Source: Cyclospora cayetanensis (Eukaryota; Apicomplexa; Conoidasida; Eucoccidiorida; Eimeriidae). From it: a stretch of 64,000 nt of DNA. Shown here one piece after another: positions 45,801 to 57,000 of the stretch (positions within the stretch are counted from its first letter, which is position 1; every line of letters begins with the position of its first letter). A model generated the notes under the pieces. That model did not search any database. It had not been told where the DNA came from and worked only from the letters and a program-made list of their open reading frames with translations. The stretch covers positions 1 through 64,000 of the forward strand of contig NW_020312369.1 in the NCBI RefSeq assembly GCF_002999335.1, given 5' to 3'. A program made the translations under genes and the position numbers.

Positions 45801-48800
45801 GTGTATAATCCCTAAAACTGCGCCGTCAGCCTCTCTCGGCTTACGTATTTCGCTTGAGCGCCTTCTGTCCCTGCTGCCTCCCACGTGCCTTTTTTGGCCT
45901 TTTTTTGACACTTAGCCGGAGAGGGAGGAGGGGGGGAGAGGGGGCAGGCGCTTCTCTCTTTGCTGAGGCTGGTGAAGCTACCACTTCTCGCTTCGTGGCG
46001 TGCATGCGCATGCAGTTTTATCAGCCTCTCTGAGCTGTGTGCTCTTAGCGTTGAATTTCCAGGCAGGGCCTCCGTGTTATAGGCCGCTGCTTGTCTCTAG
46101 AGACGATTTGTGTGCTTGCATGCATGCATATCTGTCTGTATGTCTGTCAATCTGTCACTCTGTCTGCCTCTATTGCCTGCCTGCCTGCATGTCCGTCTGT
46201 CTGTTTGTCTGTCAATCTGTCACTCTGTCTGCCTCTATTGCCTGCCTGCTTGCATGTTTGTATGTCAATCTGTCACTCTGTCTGCCCTTATTGGCTGCCT
46301 GCCTGCATATCTGTCTGTCTGTATGCATATCTGTCTGTACGTATGTCTGTATGTCAGTGTGTCTCTCTGCCTGTCTGCCGCTCTCATGTGCTTCTCGGCT
46401 CCTCACACCTCCTTCTGTCTGCTCGCTGCAGGCCCTGTGGGCGTCAGGAGACTCCGCGTTTGCCCCTCGAGAGTTGAAATGGGCTGTTGGCGAAGTGCGA
46501 GAGGAGTTTCTAGGATTTGCACAGCAAGATTCTCAGGAGCTCCTCGCCTTTCTGTTGGATGGCATTCATGAAGATCTCAACAGAGTACGAAAGAAGCCAT
46601 ATTATGAGGTGTGTCTCTCTTTCTCCCCAAAATTTCTCGTTCTAACGCCCCGCTTCATCATGGGGGAAGATGCAATGCCGATATTGCCTTGCGTTTGGGT
46701 TGCCTTGCACCTCGTTTTGTATTCATCCCACTTCCCTTGCGCTGTGTGCGACGGTCTGTCCATCTATGTCTACTACATATACTTAAGTCGTGTATCTCAA
46801 CATATATATGTCTACATACGTAAATGTATATTCATGTGTATACCTTTATTTTATGCTATTGCATGACCTCTTCCGCTGCCTGCCTCAGCCTTTTTTTCCT
46901 TGTGCTTTCTGGCGCTTCTTGCATTTCGCGTCTGGGGCATGAGAGCAGATTTATATATATATATGTCTTCGTCTGTTTGTTTGTGTGTGTGTCTTTGTGT
47001 GTGTATGTATGTGTTTGTGTGTGTGCCTTTGTTTGTGTGTGTATGTATGTATTTGTTTGTGTGTCTTTGTTTGTTTGTATATGTATGTATTTGTTTGTAT
47101 GTTTGCGTATGTATGCATGTGTTTGTGTGTATGGTTTTGATTGCCAAAAGCGTATTGATTGCGGGTGTGCCACAGGACAAGATAGAGGGTGCAGAGGGCG
47201 CGAGCGACAGCGTTACTGCGCTTCGCAGTTGGCAACGCCATAAGGAGATTCACGATTCGATGGTTGTTGATCTCTTTCAAGGGCAATACCGATCACAGCT
47301 CGTCTGTCCACAATGCCGTCGCTTGTCTGTTACGTTTGACCCTTTTCTGAATTTGTCACTCCCCCTTCCTAACGCAGCGCCACTGCGCTTCAACATTGCC
47401 GGGTGCTTCGAGACGTCTAAAGCGTTTGCGGCGGAAATGCAAGCGAAGCTGCCGCTTTCACAGGCGCAAACAAAGGAACTTGCGCTCGTACGGACTTCCT
47501 TTTCTTTTTTTAAAAGAAATGCTGCATCATGTCTCAGCCCCCAAACCCTCCTGACTTGAATTTCGCGCTGCATGCGGCAATTTTTTAAATTTAGACCCCC
47601 TCTGTGTCTCTCCTATGCGTTTCAGCAACTGCTCAACGCGGCTATGAAGGGCGATATGCCGCACGCGAATTTGATGGAGGAGGAAAAGGAGGAGCTCAGG
47701 CTTCAAATCTGCCACTGTCCGTCTGGTATCCGATCATGCAGATGCGGATTTGAACGAACATACGTGTGACTTGGCTCCATTTCGCACATGTCTCCTGCGA
47801 CCCTTTTCGCGCTATTGACTCTTCGTCCTCTCTTCTGCGCCTTCCCCTTTCTGCTGTTGCTCACGTTTCGCGTCTCTGCGGTAGTGGGGTCGATTGAGGA
47901 AGCATCTTTGCATCGGCCTTCATCTCTGCATGCAACGACTCTGCTCGTCCGTGTATGGGAAGTAGAGTATTTTTTTCGAAGCTTCAAAGGGGCTTCCCTC
48001 CATGCGCCTTGCAGGCGTTGTTGGCTCTACCTATAGTACTGGGCGCAAGCGCCTTTTTGCCAGCTTGTCTTCTCGCGTTGGCAAGTCGTGTGCTTTCTGT
48101 GAGAGCTGTCTTTGCCGCATATAGCGGATGGCCTTCATCTCTTTGGAGTAAACGGCTGCTTGGCGCTTTGTGCTGTGCTGCCTTCTCCCGTGTGCTACTA
48201 CGCTTCGAAACGCAGCGACAGGAGTCAAATCGCTGAACGGCTTGCGAGAGGATAACGTGCTCCTCATCTGCCGGCGCATCGGAGAAATGACTCCAGGCTC
48301 CCCCCTCCTCGCAAACGGTTTAAAACCTTTCTGTCCAGGAGAAGAGGTACCTCCTTTTCCCTTTTTGTTTCCTCCCCCTTGCTTCTCTTATTTCTTTTTT
48401 TTTCTCGCTGTCTATCTTTGAAAAAGCGGACTAGAGAGGCACAGCAGGAAAGGCTTGCTTTACACCATCGCGCGTGTGGCGGAACCGATCTATGAGGTAT
48501 TTTTGCGTCATGTGTATATTTTAAGAAACGTTTTTTGCGGTGCTCGCTCCTCTTCGCGGTGGTTATGCCCGCATCATACGGCCTGTTGCGCATTTTTTGG
48601 AGGCGTGAGAGGTCATTGGGGGGAGAACTGCGGGAGGAAGGAAGGTGTTTCTAAGCGGTTTGCGAGGCAACCCCTGCGCTTACTTGGACGCCGCGCGTCA
48701 GATGTGTATGAATGCGCTTCAGCTGCGATCCAAGACGGAAAAGCGGCTAACCTCCATCTTCGTATGGTTCCTCCCTTCTCGCACCGTCCGAGTGCGTTCA

Positions 48801-51757
48801 AAGCCCCTTGAGCACGATGCCTCTAACGTCTTAGTTGGAAATTTTACGTCTTCCCGACTTGCGCATGCGGAGAGTGGCTGTCTCTTTTGCCGCTAAAAGG
48901 GTCTGCCTCGCCAGTTCGCACGCGGTGTGCGACCTCTTCTAAAGCGGGGGCACGAGCCCAGCGTGCGGGGGGAGGGGGGCGAAGAGAAAGACGAGAGAAA
49001 GCATTCAGGATGCTTATTAATCCCTAATCTGCCTTGCTACTGACTGCAGGAGCTGGAAGGTCAGGTTCCCCTTGACACCCCGACGGGTGCAACCAGCGGC
49101 TGCGTTTTGCCCTCCGAGAATTTGACGGCTGGCGGTCCGACTGCAGGCGCAGGAGATAGCGATGCCGATGAATTGACACGTTGCAACAGCAATAGCAACA
49201 TCAACAACAGCAGTATTAGTGGGAATAATTGCAGCAATAGCAATAATAGCGGCGAGAGGAGCGCCCTATCCAACGGCACGCAAACACCCCGGAGCGAAAC
49301 AGACGCACTGCAAGCCATGGCGAAGAAGCGCCGAGTAAGGGGGCAACGGCAGAAAGCTGCTGGTGTATTATCCTGAAGAAGGGAAAAAGCCGTTCAAATT
49401 CGGCTTTTAGCTGTCGCCTTCTTCCCTCCCATACCACGGAGGTAGCGATTGGCTTGTGGCAGGCAGACACGCATCGCTAGGGAGCAAAGCGCCTCGCAAG
49501 CTCGCGCGAAACGTTTTCCAACTTTTGATGGATCATCATTTTTTCATGACCTGCTCATGCTGGCATGTGATGAACGCGTCGCATTGCATGTTTCGCGCGA
49601 GTTTATATGTTTATTCCTGTGTTTGTTTATTTGTGTATATGTGTATGTTTGTGTACATGTATGTGAGTGTGTGTTTGTGTGTTTATTCCTTTTACATATA
49701 TATGTGTGTGTGTGTCTGTGTGTTGGTGTTGCTTGCATGCAGTCTGTGGGGCTGCCCGTGAGTTTGGAGGCTTCGGATTCTTTTTTCGTGATGATCGTGC
49801 CGCTGGTGAAGTATCAAGCGGGTACGTTGCTGCTGGTTTGTGGGCAGCGAGCACAAGCACGACTTTTGAGGCGTAGATTTTTGTATGTGTTTCTTTGATG
49901 GGAAAGGAGTGAAGAAAGGGAAGGCGCAGGAGTAGGAAGGAGGCCTCACGGTGACTGCACGCCATGTGTTTTTAGCGAAAGAAAGAATATCTCGCTCGAG
50001 GTTGCATCTTTCGTATTGCCTCGTGCATGTGCTTCTCTTGCGTGTAAGGGATGCTCTGCGAGAACGAAGGCTCCTTGTAACCTGCTGAGAGTCTGTGGAT
50101 GTGTTTTTTGTGCTTTTTCTTTTTTTCTCTGCGACTGGGTGCGTTCATAGATCCACGCGTCATTGGATCCTGGATGCCCGTGTTGCGGCTCGTGACAGCG
50201 TCCACGACTTGCAGCGATCTGTATGCAGCAGCGGAGAATGCTTTTTTTCTGCCGGGAGCTTCTCGGGCGGAAGAAGGCACCGAGGCTTCCAGTGGCGCTC
50301 TCGCCATTAGTCCTCGAACGAGCTTTTCGCCAGAGGAGGGATGCGTGCAGCAACAAAAATCCAAGATTAGCGGTGTGTTCACCCAAGCAGTAGAGGCCAT
50401 CAACAAAACCTTCGGACCAGCAGCTCACGCAGAGGCGACGTCAAGGAAGTGGCGGCTGCAGGCGGTACGTCCCTTTCGCCGAGGATTAAGGGGGGTGACA
50501 ACGTTGCTGATTATTACTACATGTAGCTGTGAATCTTTTTCTGTAGCGAGGCTTAGCTGTATCGAACGGAGGGGTGAAAGAAGGGTGTCAACATATGTGC
50601 GCTCGATGCTTTTCGTCAACAACCCCTGAGCCAGGAACAGACGACAGCGACTCTGTCTCAGGCTTACTTAGGGCCCTAAGCCTCTCTTTCCCTTTTGTGC
50701 ATGCACGTCCTACACCTCTCTGAATTGATATAGGACGCGTGACTGCTGTGTTGTTTTGCCCCCACACTATGCGCCACGCGTGGCATCGAGAAAAAGAACA
50801 AAAAACTGTTCCCCCCTCCTCCCCCTCTACCTGCCCTTTCCTTCTGTCCTGCCGTGTTGTATGCCGGCATTTGTGTATGATGCATGCACTTGTGTATGAT
50901 GCACGCATTTGTCTATGATGCCTGCATTTGTGTATGATGCGTGCACTTGTGTATGATGCCTGCATTTGTGTATGATGCATGCATTTTGTCTATGATGCAT
51001 GCATTTGCCTATGATGCATGCACTTGTTTATGATGCATGCACTTGTGTATGATGCCTGCATATGTGTATGATGGGTGCATTTGTCTATGATGCATGCACT
51101 TGTGTATGATGCCTGCATTTGTCTATGATGCGTGCATTTGCCTATGATGCCTGCATTTGTGTATGATGCCTGCATTTGTGTATGATGCGTGCATTTTGTC
51201 TATGATGCCTGCATTTGTCTATGATGTATGCATTTGTCTATGATGCATGTGCAGGCGTACCCGTTTGCTGCGGATGACGTGGAGCGGAGTGTGCTTGGCC
51301 AAGGAGTTGCGTATATTCGAGACAAGTTGGGGGGCCAGCTGCGTGTAATCCCCAATGAGGGGAAGCCTTTGCTGCAGCACGTTAGACCCCTCAAGGGGCA
51401 GCTGGTGAGGCTTTCTGCTGACAGTCTCGCCCAGCAGGCGTGTGGCTGTGCATCTACGCTTGGTGGAGCTGGGGAAGCCTCAGCGAATCGGGGACTGAGG
51501 CTTTACGTGTGTCAGACGGCTACGCACAGGCAGCAGGGCAGGGGGAGGGGAAGGGAGGGAACGTCGTTTCAACTGCTTCCAGCCCCCTATTGCGGGCTGC
51601 TTTGCCCGAGCATTCTCCAGGCACAGCGCGATTCGACGCGAAAAGATGTGTTTTTTGAGCCACAGGGGGCATCTACTGCTGCCGGTGCATGGTCGTGTGC
51701 GATTGTGCAGATGGCGCTCGTGTATCTCGACGTATCGGCTGTAGATAATCTCACCAG

Positions 51758-51789
<32 letters not shown>

Positions 51790-53735
51790 GTAGTGTGGAA
51801 ACACAGGGCACCATGGTCAGCGGCATCCTCTCACTGGGAGTCGTTCGACAGTCGCACAAAATTCATCTCGCTGACTGCTTGCAGCTCTTTGCAGAGCGAG
51901 AAGTTCTCGATGAAGACAACATGTGGTACGCGTAGCGCCAGAGAAAGCAAAGCGCACGAGCAGAAATAGAAGCACCCAGAGTAGTCTTGCATGCGGGGTA
52001 GGCCTTTCTAGCAGCAGTCTCCGCGATGTGCAGCTGCATCCATCCATGGGGGAGGGGAACGAGTTACCACCCTCGAAGGGGTGGTGGTGTAGTGGTGGGC
52101 TCTGCAGCGTGTAAATAGCCTGCATGCACTTTTTCACCTCGTCTTACGACTGGAGGGGGGATTCTCTTGCAGCAAAGGTTTTCTTCGTGTGCTGCTATGT
52201 GTGTGTGTGTGTATTGATGTGTGTGTATATGTGTGTATATATGTGTGTGTATGTGTGTTTTTCGCCTGGGGGGACGCTGCAGGTACTGCGGAACCTGCCG
52301 GAAACATGTGCAAGCGCAGAAAAAGCTTGACCTCTGGCGCATGCCAAAAGTGCTGATTCTTCACCTCAAGCGATTTCACAACGTGAAGTAGGTCATCGCC
52401 GCTCACGCATGTTCTTTTTGCCACGTGGCGGCCCCGTGTATTGCGTGTTTCCTTGCGAGACGGTGCTGCGCATCGTCTTGGACGGGTTCCCGCAACTCTT
52501 TGAGCGGCGGTGTATGCGGCATGCACACTAGGAAGCTTTTTCTGTGTGCTTCTGCAGTCGATGGAGCCGATCAAAGATCACCACTCGCGTTTGCTTCCCC
52601 TACAAAAGTGCGTTGCGAGGCTGACTAAAAACTGCCCTTTTCGTTTTACGATTATTCCTCTCGCGTTTTGCCGCCTTGCCACCCGCGGAGGACCGGCACC
52701 TAAATTCCCCCCCTCTTGGCCCTTGCTTATGGTAGGGCTGTATGAGCACGCCAACGCATTTCTCACGCGAATGCTTTCCTCTGCGCATTATGAATTTGGA
52801 CATGTTCAGATGGGGAGTACCTCGATATGAGCCAGTTCATTTTGCCTGGCGGTTTGCAGCAACTCCAGGAAGAAGATGTGCGCGGCACACAGCTCTCGCC
52901 CCCTCTTTACACGTGTCTCTCTCTAGAACCACAGTCTACCGCATGTTTTGCATGCGCGGCACTGTCCAGCGAAACACTGCGCATGGCCGCTTGTTTGCCT
53001 CGTGTCGGCGCAACGCCTCTGCATGACGGCGGTGGCTGGTCGTCTTCGAATTTCGGTCGACGTTTTCTGCGTTGTTTTGCTGCGTGTCTTTGTGCAGCCC
53101 TCTTTTTCACCGGAGTACGAACTCATCGGCGTTAATGTCCATTCGGGAGAACTGGGCGGAGGGCACTACTACGCATATACGAAGATTAGGGGGCAGTGGT
53201 AAGTTCGCAGTGCATGCGCCTGAACACTACGACGGCCTAGACAGGAAAACTGCTGATGCGGGCCCCCCGTAATGCTCCCCGCCGCCGTCTCTTTTTATAG
53301 CTATTGGTGACTCGCTACACTGCGACACAGGTGTTGTGAGGAGTTGCATGCAGGTATGAGTTCAATGACTCGTGTGTCACACCTGTACACGAGGGTAAGT
53401 GCAAAGGGCAGCCAGGAGGGGATTTTCTAATATATACCCATAGCCGAGGCATTTGGGCGCTGCTGCTTGAAAGCACGCTGATCAGGGCCCTTTACCTCTT
53501 GTGCTGCATTACGCGTCCCCGTGTTTGCAATGTGCCTCGTTTTCTGTTGCGTTCAGACAAGTGCCACTCCGCCGATGCATACATGCTAACATACGAGCTT
53601 CGATCTAGTCGGGAGAATTCAAAAAGCAGACTAGCAATAGTTGAAACGGCTAATCGACTGCAGCCAGTCGATCACCAGGTTAGGCAGCCGCTACCGCAGC
53701 ACCACCAGCCGACTGTTAGCCCTTGGGTCATGTGA
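42882..53735 (+). CDS. DUSP-USP ubiquitin-specific protease (USP4/11/15-like)
   Basis: A cysteine protease that removes ubiquitin. Well-supported exons: 42882-43057, 43294-43561, 44090-44328, 44913-45551, 46432-46608, 47176-47487, 47626-47725, 48216-48346, 49050-49334, 49743-49821, 50151-50464, 51255-51925, 52283-52387, 52558-52607, 52810 to about 53040, 53098-53198, 53354-53394 and 53557-53735. Exons around 43775 and 48430-48900 are uncertain. The N-terminal DUSP-like part includes [11 protein letters not shown] and GETWYIVNEGF. The Cys box is [18 protein letters not shown], with catalytic Cys at 45402-45404. [20 protein letters not shown] and a zinc-ribbon-type CPQC follow. After a long insert come [30 protein letters not shown] and LILHLKRF. 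The His box is [11 protein letters not shown] (His at 53164-53166), then WYEFNDSCV. The insert holds Asn/Ser runs (49185-49255 and 51755-51795). Introns carry T/G-rich minisatellites. Confidence 0.9.
43943..44022 (+). repeat. TATATG-type intronic repeat
   Basis: Alternating TATATG/CATATG units in an intron of the USP gene. A longer run of the same kind occurs at about 44690-44835, in the next intron, ending shortly before the acceptor at 44912. Confidence 0.85.
46117..46385 (+). repeat. TCTG/CCTG intronic minisatellite
   Basis: Three imperfect copies of a unit of about 55-70 bases made of TCTGTCAATC, TGTCACTCTG and TGCCTGCCTG blocks. It lies just upstream of the USP exon that starts at 46432. 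A TG/TATG tract at about 46970-47130 precedes the next exon at 47176 in the same way, as does one at about 49610-49735 before 49743. Confidence 0.85.
50865..51250 (+). repeat. 19-bp intronic minisatellite containing ATGCAT/TGCATG
   Basis: About twenty copies of a roughly 19-base unit (TATGATGCATGCATTTGTC and close variants) in the intron between the USP exons ending at 50464 and starting at 51255. Variation is almost limited to A/C/G at the central CATGC/CCTGC/CGTGC and C/G in the last bases. The array runs right up to the acceptor at 51254. Because 19 is not a multiple of three, its His/Met/Cys-rich open frames are chance. Confidence 0.92.
52194..52262 (+). repeat. TG/TATG intronic repeat
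   Basis: Short run of TGTG/TATATG units ending about 20 bases before the USP acceptor at 52282. Same kind and same sense-strand orientation as the other intron tracts of this gene. Confidence 0.8.
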
Positions 53736-54044
53736 TACAGCGGGAGGGAAACAGGTGTCCATTCTTGCTGGTTGCAAGAGGATAGCAGTGAAAACGTCTG
53801 TTTAGTTCCAATGGGAATGAATTGCTAAGGAGGGAGAATTGTCCCTCAATTTTTAAGTGCTTTGCCTCAGCAAGAGGCAGAGACCTAAGCACGAGCTGTT
53901 AACTGTTTTCTATGACTTTAAGCAGAGATGATAATAGTTTCTTTGGGGGGGAGGGGGTTTGCACTTAAGACAGGTACACGTTGAGTCAACAGCGTCAACG
54001 ATGAAGAGTAGAGCAGGGTATCTATGAAGATAAATTTACAAGAA
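53736..54044. other. Convergent intergenic region
   Basis: About 310 bases between the stops of the USP gene (+) and the LCCL-domain gene (-). A run of G with one interrupting A lies at 53945-53956. No gene seen. The change from repeat-rich to repeat-poor DNA falls here. Confidence 0.5.
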
Positions 54045-57000
54045 CTAGTGATTTGAATGCCCAGCGTGTTTTGGCATTCTGAACTCGAAGGATCGGAGGT
54101 AACTGTCGCCTTTCAAGGAGACAACTCCGTTTTGTTCGCTTCCACTGAAAGTGTCATGTTTCGGCATAGCCCTAATCTCCACTTGCCCTCCATCCGCTCC
54201 CTTCAGTAGTTGTAATGAAATACACAAAAAAAAGACTCCTGCTGAAGAGCTGCTTACCAGTGCTCCGGCATGAATTGCTGCTCGGCAGACGGAAGATAGG
54301 GGACTGTATATTTCTATAGGCAGTTTGCATTTTGTGCCAAACGTTTGATGCGGCTAAGATGTTCTTACTTGTGCCGTATACGCGGGCATCCGAAGCCGCC
54401 AGGCATCCTGGAGATATCGAAAGGAGTAATTGTTTCCATGTAGCAGATGAACAATGGAGTAAAGAGCTAGACATACCAGGGGGACAGGATACCAGGATCA
54501 GCTCGTCGATCTTCATGTGCATTACCAGGGATCCATCATCTAAAACAGGATATCTTCGTGTAAGTACAAGTTGAACGAGAGTTCGCATTTGTTTACTGTA
54601 GCAGCCGAGCTTTCTGAACGGGGGTGCGTGGATAATGGAGAAAGATCGCATTTGGGGCTCATGTTCCGCATCGCTCATTATTCCTGTAAAGGTATGTGGA
54701 TGTCGATTATTGAGCATTGCTCGTTCCGAGATGGTGTTCATACCGTGTTTCCCTTGGGCAGAAGCGTAGTTGTTGATGCCATTGTGCACCACAAGAACGG
54801 CCTCCCCGCCATGCAGATCCAAGACCCCAACGTGGATTGCAGCTTTGCAGACTGAAGAATCCGGGGTGTAAACTTTATTCCCCTTGAGAGGAGCTTTCGC
54901 CTTGTGGCAGTCCTCAGGACACGTGATGAGAAAGCGTGAATCAGTAAAACCGTTAAAAGCAGGCAGCCATCCGTTGTCTGTGCAGGATAACAGAACTGCC
55001 GGATTTGTAGGGTGAGGCCACTGATGCTCTCCTTCCAAAAAAGGCTCCTCCGGGGAGCACGGAGAGAGACACACACGGCCGTCTACAGTTCTTCTTTCAC
55101 CCCCCGACAAAATGTCTGTCGTGGGAACAGCTTCGGGGACTTGCGTAGCAAGGAATTTGACTTGGTCAGGTGAAAGCACGTTGTTGAACACCTGCAGGCT
55201 AGAGATGGTGCCCACGAAATAGTCTGTGTCTGTGGACGCCGCACGGCCGATGATGATATTTTTCTGTGAAAGACAAGTGCGTCAACATACAACTTTGGCG
55301 TAGTAGATGCAGCACCAGATACATATACATGCATCCACTTGCCTTGATATTGAAGTCGAAGTCTGTCAGTTCAGAAACCACTTTCTCTCCATTGTAGTAG
55401 ATCGAAACCCTCTTCTCTGGAGAGAAGAACGTCACTACCAGGTGAAATCTTTCTGCAACGGGCATCATGGTTTGCTCTTTCTCCCTCTCTCTCTTGTATT
55501 TTTTATAACGTGTTGTGTCCCACCGTCTACTGCTGGCACAATGCCGGTGCTAATGATGTGAGGATCGCAGTTGTGCTCCAAAACTATTTCTCCCGCTTCG
55601 TTTACCGCAAGCAGTAACCCGCCACATCCGCTGTGCGAAACCATTGTTCGCCAGTGGCCTTTCCCGCCTATCAGGAGGCAACGCGTTGAAATTTGTCCGC
55701 TTTGGAGCAGTAGTGATGCTTAGTTTGGGTACCTTTAATGCATGCGTGTACAGCAATAGTAAAATCGCTGAACCCGGCTATTTCAGTGGACCCCGGAAGT
55801 TCACTCAGGTCAACGAAATCGCCTCTTTTTCCTCTAAACCCTAAACAACCGCGCATAACCACGGAAGGCCTCGTACATAGGAGAATGTCTTGGGAAGCTT
55901 GCCTGCAAAGTCTTGTGGTGCACCCCACTCAAATTTGGGGGGTATCTCTATTGGCGTGCCCTGCTGCTCCATTTGTTGCAACCGGAAAGCTGTCCCTGAA
56001 GTCATTAGATGAGCCCCAACTCTATGCCTCCCCAAATGTTGCGCTCACGGGTTTACCTTTTAGCGCTGAATCCCCCGCATATTTCACCGTCGATTTCGGT
56101 TTTTCCTCCTTGTCAGTCCTGGCTTTTACGTCATTAACGAGGCGCGTTACCAAAACTGTAGGGTCCACGCATTAACGGAACGATGATTGCTAACGTCCAC
56201 GCAACACCTTACATGATTTGGTTTGTGCTTCGCTGGTTTCGCTTGTTACTCCATTGCGTGTGGATCCCCAATAGGATTGCTGTCCATAGCCCAAAACTAT
56301 TGCAATCTCGCCACCGTTGTGCCCAATAGCCCCTGCGTGGATAGCTGCTTTGCAAATCTGCATCGAAAAGTGCTTTAGTAAGGACAGGGCAAGGTTGTGC
56401 CAGCGTATTTGTCCTCTTACCGATGAATCATCAGTGTAAACAAAGGTGCCACGAATTTCTGCCGGCTCCTCGCTTTTGCAGTGCATGAGCATACGTATGT
56501 ATGTGTGCGATAAAAGAGATTGGCGGAGGCATACCCGCATCCACTTGGACAGAATCCAAGAAACACAGCGCCAGGCTCTCCAATCATGCCCTTCTTGGAG
56601 ACAGCTCTATCAGAGCAAGCCAGCTGCATGATAGGCCTGTACTTCCGTTTGACGACGTCAGGTAGATCCTCCTTCTTTCCAGCTCCGGTTCCAGTTGGGT
56701 CTCCATCACCGCGGCAAGACACCACAACATCTTCACTATGTGCGCAGTAAATATCAGACTTCGTTTCATGAGAGCAGCTTCGTAATACAGCTTCGTCGCC
56801 TGAGTTGTTCAATTCCATACGAGATTCATAGCAAGAGCCCATGCAACATATTATTCCGATTGAGAGTCAAAAATTGATGCGTTTCATACCCTCGCAAGCA
56901 ACGTTAACCATATGTATCGGCTCTTCTTGTAAGCCGCAAAAGTTGAGTCCATTGATATCTTCGCAGCTTTTCCCAGAGAGACCGCCATTCTGTAAACGCA

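Noticed and set aside
50588..51394. Array of regularly spaced short units as a CRISPR-like locus
   Set aside because: The units are contiguous 19-base tandem copies without unique spacers, inside an intron of a nuclear eukaryotic gene.
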